Both the position numbers and the translations under genes were made by a program. The notes beneath the pieces were generated by a model, which saw nothing but the letters and a program-made list of their open reading frames with translations, ran no database searches and had not been told where the DNA came from. A stretch of 58,147 nucleotides of DNA, taken from contig NZ_PGVF01000028.1 of NCBI RefSeq assembly GCF_002860285.1, positions 1 through 58,147 on the forward strand. Direction: 5' to 3'. Shown here piece by piece: positions 51,618-58,147 of this stretch; within the stretch, counting starts at the first letter, position 1; every line of letters begins with the position of its first letter. The DNA comes from Bacillus sp. M6-12. GTDB taxonomy: Bacteria; Bacillota; Bacilli; Bacillales; DSM-1321.

Positions 51618-52213
51618 TTGTAATGATCGATAACTATGACTCGTTTACTTATAATCTTGTCCAGTATCTTGGGGAGTTAGGAGAATCCTTGCTGGTAAAG
51701 CGCAATGATAAAATAACTATTAAAGATTTAGAGGCACTTCATCCGGACTTTTTAATGATTTCCCCTGGACCATGCACACCTGATGAAGCAGGCATAAGCC
51801 TAGAAGCCATTGAACACTTCGCGGGGAAGGTGCCGATATTTGGTGTGTGTCTAGGGCATCAGGCGATCGGACAGGTCTTTGGCGGTGATGTCGTAAGAGC
51901 AGATCGTCTAATGCACGGGAAAACGTCACCCATCTTTCACGATGGACAAACTATTTTTGCGAGTATGCCAAATCCATTCCAGGCAACACGGTATCATTCC
52001 TTAATTTTAAAGAAGGAAACCCTGCCGCAATGCTTTACTGTTTCCGCTTGGACGGAGGAGGGGGAGATTATGGCTATCCGGCACAAAGAACTTCCGGTGG
52101 AAGGTGTACAGTTTCATCCGGAATCAATTATGACCGAAAAGGGAAAACAGTTATTAGCCAATTTTCTTGAGCTCCATAAATCTTACAAAGCAAAATCATT
52201 GCAACAGAGCTGA
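51614..52213 (+). CDS. pabA: glutamine amidotransferase, aminodeoxychorismate/anthranilate synthase component II
   Basis: Class I glutaminase supplying ammonia to PabB and, in B. subtilis, also to TrpE (the gene is called trpG there). 199 aa. Oxyanion segment 'ISPGPCTPDEAG', nucleophile Cys79 in 'GVCLGHQ', and His-Glu in 'FHPESI'. ATG 51614 after AAGGGG, coupled to pabB by a 4-bp overlap. Confidence 0.95.
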   Translation: MIVMIDNYDSFTYNLVQYLGELGESLLVKRNDKITIKDLEALHPDFLMISPGPCTPDEAGISLEAIEHFAGKVPIFGVCLGHQAIGQVFGGDVVRADRLMHGKTSPIFHDGQTIFASMPNPFQATRYHSLILKKETLPQCFTVSAWTEEGEIMAIRHKELPVEGVQFHPESIMTEKGKQLLANFLELHKSYKAKSLQQS

Positions 52214-52244
52214 ACCTAAAAGCTGAAATGGGAGAAATAAGACT

Positions 52245-53126
52245 ATGTATATGTTTTGTAATGGAGCAATAGTGAAGGAAAGTGAAGCAAGGATTTCTCC
52301 CTTTGACCACGGTTTTTTATATGGACTCGGTGTTTTTGAAACATTCCGGCTGTATGATGGCCATCCTTTCCTTCTTGACGATCATCTTGATCGCCTGAAT
52401 GCCGCTCTTAAGGAATTGAATATAAGCGGTAACGTTGACAGGGAAGAGATTACCGGAATTCTTGATAAGCTGATTTTGGCAAATGGTTATGATAATGCCC
52501 GAATCAGGCTCAATGTTTCGGCAGGAAATTCCCCAATGGGACTCCAAACATCCCCTTTTAACAATCCCAATATGCTTGTTTTTATGAGTCCAATTAGTAT
52601 GGAGGATATATTATTAGAGAAAAAAGCGGTTCTTCTGAAAACTCCTCGAAATACGCCCGAGACTGGAGTGCGGCTTAAATCTCATCACTTCTTAAATAAT
52701 ATTGCCGCCAAACGGGAAATTTCGGACCAGCCAGGAACAGAGGGCATCTTTTTAACTGAAAATGGATTTATTGCTGAAGGAATAATTTCTAACATTTTCT
52801 GGGTAAGTAATGGCACGATTTATACACCCGACCTCAGTACAGGAATTTTGAATGGGATAACCCGACAATGGATAATAGAGTATGCTTACCATATTGGTCT
52901 CCGTTGCGAGGAAGGTTTTTTTACTCCAGCGGATCTAAAAAGAGCAGATGAATTGTTTTATACGAATTCGATTCAAGAAATTGTTTCGGTGTATTCAATT
53001 GATTCAGGTAGCCGTTTTCAAGGAAAAAGCGGGCCGGTAACACGCAAGCTTTATGAGGGCTATCAGCGTTTTAAAAAACAAATTTCGAGCAGGAATGAAC
53101 TTCACACCTACGGGGAGATTTTATGA
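52245..53126 (+). CDS. pabC: 4-amino-4-deoxychorismate lyase
   Basis: Fold-type IV PLP enzyme releasing p-aminobenzoate and pyruvate. 293 aa. 'SPFDHGFLYGLGVFET' N-terminal block, Schiff-base lysine in 'VRLKSHHFLNN' (Lys145), 'GIFLTENGFIAEG' cofactor segment. ATG follows GGGAG. Overlaps folP by 4 bp (ATGA). Confidence 0.94.
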   Translation: MYMFCNGAIVKESEARISPFDHGFLYGLGVFETFRLYDGHPFLLDDHLDRLNAALKELNISGNVDREEITGILDKLILANGYDNARIRLNVSAGNSPMGLQTSPFNNPNMLVFMSPISMEDILLEKKAVLLKTPRNTPETGVRLKSHHFLNNIAAKREISDQPGTEGIFLTENGFIAEGIISNIFWVSNGTIYTPDLSTGILNGITRQWIIEYAYHIGLRCEEGFFTPADLKRADELFYTNSIQEIVSVYSIDSGSRFQGKSGPVTRKLYEGYQRFKKQISSRNELHTYGEIL

Positions 53127-53962
53127 TAAATAATACAGTCATTCAATTTGGAAATCACACATTAGACTATGGGAAAAAGACCCTTGTAATGGGAATTTTA
53201 AATGTTACACCTGATTCCTTTTCCGATGGTGGCAGGTACAATCGTATTGATGCTGCACTTGAGCATGCGCGGGAAATGATCAGGGAGGGTGCAGATATTA
53301 TTGATATTGGCGGAGAGTCAACGCGTCCGGGTTTTGACGCTGTACAGCTGGAAGAAGAATTGGAAAGAGTCATTCCGGTCGTTGAAAGAATCGCTGGCGA
53401 ACTCGATGTGCCTATTTCGGTGGATACCTATAAAGCGGAGGTTGCAAGACAGGCCATCAATGCAGGGGCTCATATTATAAATGACATATGGGGAGCAAAG
53501 GCCGATAGCGGAATGGCCAGAGTAGCTGCCGAATTAGAGGCTCCAATCATTCTGATGCACAACCGAAGGGATATGGATTATCAGCATTTTATCCGGGATG
53601 TTATCAATGATTTATATGAGAGCATTGCGATTTGCAAAAATGCCGGGGTTAAGGATAATCAAATTATTTTGGATCCGGGAATCGGATTTGCTAAAGATCT
53701 TCAACAAAACCTGGAAATGATGCGGAACCTTGAGAAACTTACGGGACTGGGGTATCCTGTCTTGCTTGGTACATCACGTAAATCAATGATTGGAAAAGTT
53801 TTGGACCTGCCGCCTGAAGAAAGAATGGAAGGAACAGCAGCCACTGTTTGCTTTGGGATACAGCAGGGCTGCCAGATTATTCGCATTCATGATGTAAAAG
53901 CTATGGCCCGGCTCACTAAAATGATGGACGTGCTTATGGGGAAGGAAGGCAGTAATGGATAA
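53123..53962 (+). CDS. folP: dihydropteroate synthase
   Basis: Condenses p-aminobenzoate with dihydropterin pyrophosphate; the sulfonamide target (sul in B. subtilis). 279 aa TIM barrel. Motifs 'MGILNVTPDSFSDGG', 'DIGGESTRPG', 'ISVDTYKAEVA', 'LDPGIGFAK', 'LGTSRKSMIG'. No resistance-type insertion is evident in the 'GGESTRPG' loop. Overlaps folB by 8 bp. Confidence 0.97.
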   Translation: MINNTVIQFGNHTLDYGKKTLVMGILNVTPDSFSDGGRYNRIDAALEHAREMIREGADIIDIGGESTRPGFDAVQLEEELERVIPVVERIAGELDVPISVDTYKAEVARQAINAGAHIINDIWGAKADSGMARVAAELEAPIILMHNRRDMDYQHFIRDVINDLYESIAICKNAGVKDNQIILDPGIGFAKDLQQNLEMMRNLEKLTGLGYPVLLGTSRKSMIGKVLDLPPEERMEGTAATVCFGIQQGCQIIRIHDVKAMARLTKMMDVLMGKEGSNG

Positions 53963-54314
53963 AATTTATGTAAATGAAATGGAGTTTTATGGCTACCATG
54001 GGGTTTTTCCAGAAGAAACCCGGCTGGGGCAGCGGTTTCGGGTGAATTTAACAGTTGAACTTGACCTCTCTAATGCGGGCAAAACGGACAATCTCGAATT
54101 ATCCGTTAATTACGGGGAGTTATATGGACTTGCAAGGGAGGTTGTGGAAGGGCAGCCATTCAAGCTTGTAGAGTCCATTGCTGAAACCATTGCCGCAAAA
54201 ACATTACAAAGATTTCCGCTGATCGAATTTTGTACAGTGCAGGTGATTAAACCTGATCCTCCGATACCTGGGCATTATAAATCAGTAGCTGTTGAGATAA
54301 GAAGGGGACGGTAA
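53955..54314 (+). CDS. folB: dihydroneopterin aldolase
   Basis: Cleaves 7,8-dihydroneopterin to 6-hydroxymethyl-dihydropterin. 119 aa, T-fold. Conserved 'FYGYHGVFPEE', 'VNYGELY', 'LVESIAETIA' and 'KPDPPIPGHYKSVAVEI'. Starts inside folP, ends one base before folK. Confidence 0.96.
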   Translation: MDKIYVNEMEFYGYHGVFPEETRLGQRFRVNLTVELDLSNAGKTDNLELSVNYGELYGLAREVVEGQPFKLVESIAETIAAKTLQRFPLIEFCTVQVIKPDPPIPGHYKSVAVEIRRGR

Positions 54315-54315
54315 G

Positions 54316-54846
54316 GTGAAAAACATTGCATACTTATCCATCGGCTCTAATATAGGAGACAGGGCAGAGTATTTACTAAGTGCTGTTAAAAGTCTTAATG
54401 CAGACCCGAGAATAGAAGTTACTAATATTTCTTCTCTCTATGAGACAGATCCTGTTGGATATACCGAACAGGAGTGTTTTTTAAATGCCGTTGTGGAAAT
54501 GAAAACCACTTGCGAACCAGAGGAATTACTGAAGATTTGCCTTGAAATAGAGAAAAAACTTGGAAGAAAAAGGGATGTTCGGTGGGGTCCGAGAACAATA
54601 GACCTTGACATTTTACTCTATAATCAAGAGAATATTGAATCAGAGACCCTTTTTGTGCCTCACCCTCGTTTAGAAGAGAGAGCGTTTGTCATCATTCCAT
54701 TATTGGATTTAGTGGATCCGGGGTTTGTACTTCCGATGAGAAACCAGCCGTTAATTGCTATTCTTGATCATATACAAGGTAAAGAAGGAGTTCGATTATG
54801 GAAGCGGAGAAATGGGGAAGACGTATACGCGCTTTTCGAAAGCTGA
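54316..54846 (+). CDS. folK: 2-amino-4-hydroxy-6-hydroxymethyldihydropteridine pyrophosphokinase
   Basis: Pyrophosphorylates hydroxymethyl-dihydropterin, making the folP substrate. 176 aa. 'SIGSNIGDR' N-terminus, 'DPVGYTEQECFLNAVV', 'RWGPRTIDLDILLY' metal aspartates, 'VPHPRLEERAFV'. Start GTG 54316. The last 49 bp overlap yazB. Confidence 0.96.
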   Translation: MKNIAYLSIGSNIGDRAEYLLSAVKSLNADPRIEVTNISSLYETDPVGYTEQECFLNAVVEMKTTCEPEELLKICLEIEKKLGRKRDVRWGPRTIDLDILLYNQENIESETLFVPHPRLEERAFVIIPLLDLVDPGFVLPMRNQPLIAILDHIQGKEGVRLWKRRNGEDVYALFES

Positions 54847-55010
54847 AGGGATTTACACAGGAAAGCTTTGCGAAAGAAATTGGTGTTTCTGTATCGCTCC
54901 TTGGTGAAGTAGAAAGAGGGAACAGGGCACCAACAGAAAACTTTTTGACAGAGGTTGCTGAAATGCTGAACGTGTCAATCGACGAACTTCGGCCGCCTGT
55001 TGAGAAATAG
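54798..55010 (+). CDS. yazB: XRE-type helix-turn-helix protein YazB
   Basis: 70-aa single-domain DNA-binding protein: Cro/CI-type HTH with 'GFTQESFAKEIGVSVSLLGEVERG' region at about 18-42. No effector domain. Embedded in the folate operon with its own AAGGAG site and a 49-bp overlap with folK. Target unknown; conserved location in bacilli. Confidence 0.88.
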   Translation: MEAEKWGRRIRAFRKLKGFTQESFAKEIGVSVSLLGEVERGNRAPTENFLTEVAEMLNVSIDELRPPVEK

Positions 55011-55061
55011 AGAATATTCTTGGTCGTCCTGAGTTTTTTTCTTTTCTCGGCGAACGTGGCT

Positions 55062-55070
55062 TGATATAAT
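55062..55070 (+). promoter_or_regulatory. extended -10 promoter of dusB
   Basis: TGATATAAT, about 60 bp before dusB; the -35 region (TTTTCT) is weak. Confidence 0.5.
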
Positions 55071-55127
55071 CCGTTGGGGATTTACCTACAATGATATGTT
55101 AATAGTAAAAGCAGAGGAGGACACACC

Positions 55128-56126
55128 ATGTTAAAAATTGGCGATATCGAAATGAAGAATCCAGTTGTTCTTGCGCCGATGGCAGGGGTATGTAACTCTG
55201 CATTCCGTTTAACGGTAAAGGAATTTGGTGCAGGCCTGGTTTGTGCAGAAATGGTCAGCGACAAAGGCATTATTAATAAAAATGAAAAGTCATTGAATAT
55301 GCTTTATATAGATGAAAGAGAAAAACCGCTTAGCCTGCAGATCATGGGTGCTCAAAAGGAATCACTTGTTGAGGCTGCCAGCTTTGTAGATAAAAATACA
55401 AATGCGGATATCATTGATATCAATATGGGATGTCCAGTTCCAAAGATCGTCAACTGTGATGCAGGAGCTAAATGGCTGCTTGATCCGGACAAGATCTACG
55501 AAATGGTATCTGCAGTAGTGGATGCTGTGGACAAACCTGTTACAGTAAAAATGCGCATGGGCTGGGATGAAGATCATATCTATGCAGTGAGAAATGCCCA
55601 GGCTGTAGAACGTGCCGGTGGTGCCGCTGTGGCGCTTCATGGAAGAACTCGTGTTCAGATGTACGAAGGCAAAGCAAACTGGGACATTATTCGCGAAGTA
55701 AAGAATTCGGTAAATATTCCTGTTATCGGAAATGGTGATGTGGAGTCGCCGCAGGATGCTGAAAGAATGCTAAGAGAAACAGGAGTTGACGGCGTAATGA
55801 TTGGCCGGGCAGCGCTTGGAAATCCGTGGATGATTTACCGTACTGTAAAATATCTTGAAACAGGCGAACTGATGGATGAACCAGGGGTACGTGAAAAGAT
55901 GGATGTGTGCATCCTGCATATGGATCGTCTGATTGCATTGAAAAACGAATACATCGCTGTACGCGAAATGCGCAAGCATGCAGCTTGGTACCTAAAAGGT
56001 GTCCGAGGCAATGCAAAGGCAAGGAAGGGCATTAACGAGTGCAATACCCGTGAGGATGTACTTAAGCTGCTTTACGGATTGGTCGAAGAAGTCGAAGCAA
56101 AAGAACAAAATATTCAAATGGTGTAA
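55128..56126 (+). CDS. dusB: tRNA-dihydrouridine synthase
   Basis: FMN/NADPH enzyme reducing uridine to dihydrouridine in tRNA D-loops. 332 aa. FMN-site 'APMAGVCNSAFR', catalytic Cys102 in 'NMGCPVPKIV', 'VKMRMGWDE', 'LHGRTRVQMYEG', 'GNGDVESPQDA'. ATG follows AGAGGAGG. Between yazB and lysS as in B. subtilis (yacF); terminator follows. Confidence 0.95.
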   Translation: MLKIGDIEMKNPVVLAPMAGVCNSAFRLTVKEFGAGLVCAEMVSDKGIINKNEKSLNMLYIDEREKPLSLQIMGAQKESLVEAASFVDKNTNADIIDINMGCPVPKIVNCDAGAKWLLDPDKIYEMVSAVVDAVDKPVTVKMRMGWDEDHIYAVRNAQAVERAGGAAVALHGRTRVQMYEGKANWDIIREVKNSVNIPVIGNGDVESPQDAERMLRETGVDGVMIGRAALGNPWMIYRTVKYLETGELMDEPGVREKMDVCILHMDRLIALKNEYIAVREMRKHAAWYLKGVRGNAKARKGINECNTREDVLKLLYGLVEEVEAKEQNIQMV

Positions 56127-56170
56127 TATTTGACATTAACGGCCCATTTTCCTATAATACGCTTAAAATA

Positions 56171-56198
56171 AAAACTGCCAGTACTTCTGGCAGTTTTT
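56171..56198 (+). terminator. terminator after dusB
   Basis: ACTGCCAG (56174-56181), 5-nt loop, CTGGCAGT (56187-56194), A tract before and T run after. Confidence 0.92.
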
Positions 56199-56330
56199 AT
56201 TTGTAAAGACGGATTTTTTTGCGGGAAACACTGTTCGATTCTTTTACTTTGTGTAAAAATAATAAAAGATTGCAAAGTTCGGTTTCGGACTGTCTATATA
56301 ATGCTCGATTAAGAAGATGGAGATGATTAC

Positions 56331-57812
56331 ATGAGTGAAGAATTGAACGACCAGCTCAGGGTGAGGCGCGAGAAAATGCAAAGCATGCTCGACAATGGCC
56401 AAGACCCATTTGGACACCGTTTTGAACGCACCCATCAAGCTCAGCAGCTTGTGAATGAATATGGGGAGTTAAGTAAAGAGGAAATCGAAGAAAAGAATTT
56501 AACCGTTACTGTAGCCGGCCGAGTGATGACTAAACGGGGCAAAGGCAAGGCGGGATTTGCCCACATTCAGGATATTAGCGGACAAATACAAATTTATGTT
56601 CGTCAGGATGCTGTCGGGGAAGAAAGTTATGCAATTTTTGATCAGACTGATTTAGGAGATCTTGTGGGTGTGAATGGAACACTCTTTAAGACGAAGGTTG
56701 GAGAACTATCCATCAAAGCTGAGAGCTTTTTCTTCTTGACAAAAGCGCTGCGTCCGCTGCCTGATAAATTCCATGGCTTGAAGGATGTTGAAGAACGCTA
56801 TAGAAAGCGCTATGTTGACCTGATTACAAATCAGGAAAGCAAAAACACATTTATTATGCGCAGCAAAATTGTACAAGCGATGCGCCGTTACCTGGATAAT
56901 CAGGGATACTTAGAAGTTGAGACTCCAATGATGCATTCTATAGCAGGTGGAGCGGCAGCCCGACCGTTTGTTACGCATCATAACGCTCTTGATATGGAGC
57001 TGTTTATGCGAATTGCAATAGAGCTCCATTTGAAGAGATTGATTGTCGGCGGAATGGAAAAGGTATATGAAATTGGCCGCGTCTTCCGTAATGAAGGGGT
57101 TTCTACAAGACATAACCCTGAATTTACAATGATAGAGCTGTATGAAGCGTATGCAGATTACAAAGACATTATGAGACTGACGGAAAATCTTGTAGCACAT
57201 GTAGCACAGGAAGTATTAGGTACAACAACGGTAACCTATGGTGAATATGAAATTGATCTGAAGCCGGAATGGAAAAGACTTCATATGGTTGATGCAGTAA
57301 AGGAATACACTGGAGTGGACTTCTGGAAGCAGATGACTAAGGAAGAAGCACACGCTCTTGCTAAAGAACATGGTATCGACGTAAAAGAGAACATGGAATT
57401 CGGGCATATTGTCAACGAGTTCTTTGAACAGGTTGTTGAAGAGAAATTAATCCAGCCTACTTTTATATTCGGTCATCCTGTTGAAATCTCGCCATTGGCA
57501 AAGAAAAACGAAGATGATCCACGTTTTACGGATCGTTTTGAATTATTCATTGTTGCCCGCGAACATGCAAATGCCTTTACTGAACTAAATGATCCAATTG
57601 ATCAGCGTCAGCGATTTGAGGCACAGCTTGTAGAGAAAGCACAGGGTAACGATGAAGCTCATGAAATGGATGAAGATTTCATTGAAGCTTTAGAATACGG
57701 CATGCCTCCAACAGGAGGACTTGGCATTGGGGTAGATCGCCTCGTTATGCTGCTAACCAACTCACCATCTATCCGTGACGTACTGTTATTCCCGTTAATG
57801 CGCCACAGGTAA
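56331..57812 (+). CDS. lysS: lysyl-tRNA synthetase (class II)
   Basis: Charges tRNA-Lys. 493 aa: N-terminal OB-fold anticodon-binding domain (about 60-165, 'VAGRVMTKRGKGKAGFAHIQ'), class II core with motif 2 'EIGRVFRNEG' and motif 3 'PPTGGLGIGVDRLVMLLT'. ATG with ATGGAG upstream at moderate spacing. TATAAT at 56297-56302 is a likely -10. Terminator follows. Confidence 0.97.
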   Translation: MSEELNDQLRVRREKMQSMLDNGQDPFGHRFERTHQAQQLVNEYGELSKEEIEEKNLTVTVAGRVMTKRGKGKAGFAHIQDISGQIQIYVRQDAVGEESYAIFDQTDLGDLVGVNGTLFKTKVGELSIKAESFFFLTKALRPLPDKFHGLKDVEERYRKRYVDLITNQESKNTFIMRSKIVQAMRRYLDNQGYLEVETPMMHSIAGGAAARPFVTHHNALDMELFMRIAIELHLKRLIVGGMEKVYEIGRVFRNEGVSTRHNPEFTMIELYEAYADYKDIMRLTENLVAHVAQEVLGTTTVTYGEYEIDLKPEWKRLHMVDAVKEYTGVDFWKQMTKEEAHALAKEHGIDVKENMEFGHIVNEFFEQVVEEKLIQPTFIFGHPVEISPLAKKNEDDPRFTDRFELFIVAREHANAFTELNDPIDQRQRFEAQLVEKAQGNDEAHEMDEDFIEALEYGMPPTGGLGIGVDRLVMLLTNSPSIRDVLLFPLMRHR

Positions 57813-57820
57813 GATCATAA

Positions 57821-57848
57821 AAAAGCCGCATAGTCTATGCGGCTTTTT
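57821..57848 (+). terminator. terminator after lysS
   Basis: AAAAGCCGCATA (57821-57832), 3-nt loop, TATGCGGCTTTT, T run: 12 perfect pairs. Confidence 0.93.
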
Positions 57849-57908
57849 ATTATAAGTACAAAATATTAAACAGGAATATTATTCTAGTAAAATTTATCTT
57901 TTATGCTA

Positions 57909-57937
57909 TTGCAATGATAATGAATTGGTGTTATATT
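57909..57937 (+). promoter_or_regulatory. rrn promoter P1
   Basis: TTGCAA (57909-57914), 17-bp spacer, TATATT (57932-57937) with extended TG at 57929-57930. A G near 57945 would be the start. Confidence 0.75.
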
Positions 57938-58000
57938 ATTTCTTGTCGCTGAGAAACGGAGCGCCACTCAATTAACACCGAATAAGGTTTAAAAAAAGTG

Positions 58001-58029
58001 TTGACTCATTATCAAAACGATGATAATAT
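58001..58029 (+). promoter_or_regulatory. rrn promoter P2
   Basis: TTGACT (58001-58006), 17-bp spacer, TAATAT (58024-58029) with extended TG at 58021-58022. The predicted start is G58036; B. subtilis rRNA promoters start with GTP, which ties them to GTP level. Tandem arrangement with P1, 92 bp apart. Confidence 0.85.
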
Positions 58030-58035
58030 TATTAA

Positions 58036-58147
58036 GTCGCTGCGGCGACAGTAATTGCTCTTTGAAAACTGAACAAAACAAAGCGCCAACGTTTTAAGTA
58101 ATAGTGAGCACACACTAAAAAAGCACATGAGCAAGTCAAATTCTATC
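58036..58147 (+). other. 16S rRNA leader (partial rrn operon)
   Basis: Starts with a GTCGC-tgcg-GCGAC hairpin (58036-58049) and contains a boxA-like antitermination element, TGCTCTTT (58056-58063), followed by 'gaaaactgaac', as in Bacillus rrn leaders. Mature 16S is beyond the window. Position after lysS matches B. subtilis. Confidence 0.85.

Overview
The window is a low-to-moderate GC Firmicutes chromosome segment from an endospore-forming Bacillaceae species (Bacillus sensu lato; protein sequences resemble Cytobacillus/Mesobacillus-type bacilli, but species is not determined). Gene order follows the origin-proximal region of Bacillus subtilis from the rrn operon before csfB to the rrn operon after lysS almost gene for gene. 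The window opens in a 23S-5S spacer plus 5S rRNA and closes in the promoter and leader of another rrn operon. Gene assignments are from recognised sequence and synteny; no search was run.

Layout. 1-311: end of an rrn operon. 752-9186: gin (csfB), yaaO, tmk, darA, yaaR, holB, ricT, yabA, trmN6, yazA, rsmI, then abrB on the minus strand. 9759-17427: metG, tatD, yabE, rnmV, ksgA, yabG. 17818-25015: veg, sspF, ispE, purR, yabJ, spoVG, glmU, prs, ctc. 25436-36236: pth, fin, mfd, spoVT, yabM, yabN, rqcP, yabP, yabQ, divIC, yabR. 36679-36752: one elongator tRNA-Met on the minus strand. 37349-45879: spoIIE, yabS, yabT, tilS, hpt, ftsH. 46347-49972: coaX, hslO, yacD, cysK. 50187-57812: pabB-pabA-pabC-folP-folB-folK-yazB-dusB-lysS. 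Every protein gene except abrB is on the plus strand. Compared with the B. subtilis order as I remember it, xpaC and yaaN are absent between csfB and yaaO, and tRNA-Glu is absent beside tRNA-Met, which is inverted.

How it works together. Housekeeping genes (replication, rRNA maturation and methylation, translation, PRPP/purine, isoprenoid, UDP-GlcNAc, folate and cysteine synthesis) are interleaved with sporulation genes of nearly every stage. The promoters I can read fit this: a Spo0A-type promoter with a 21-bp spacer before spoIIE, sigma-H-like before spoVG, sigma-E-like before yabP, forespore-type before gin, fin, sspF and spoVT, sigma-B-like before ctc, Spo0A boxes at abrB, tandem sigma-A promoters at veg and at the closing rrn operon.

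The main unexplained structure is a family of mosaic, hairpin-rich intergenic repeats: four clear copies (6635-6832, 16234-16517, 25051-25310, 36507-36676), one inverted fragment (14507-14573) and one relic (19741-19890). They share a closing 7-bp arm pair (AGCGCCC / GGGCGCT), interchangeable internal hairpin modules, and sit just upstream of the next gene or between a tRNA and its terminator. A second point is YabS, whose von Willebrand A motifs appear in circularly permuted order, encoded between a PP2C phosphatase (SpoIIE) and a Ser/Thr kinase (YabT). No CRISPR array, insertion sequence, prophage or obvious foreign gene cluster was seen.
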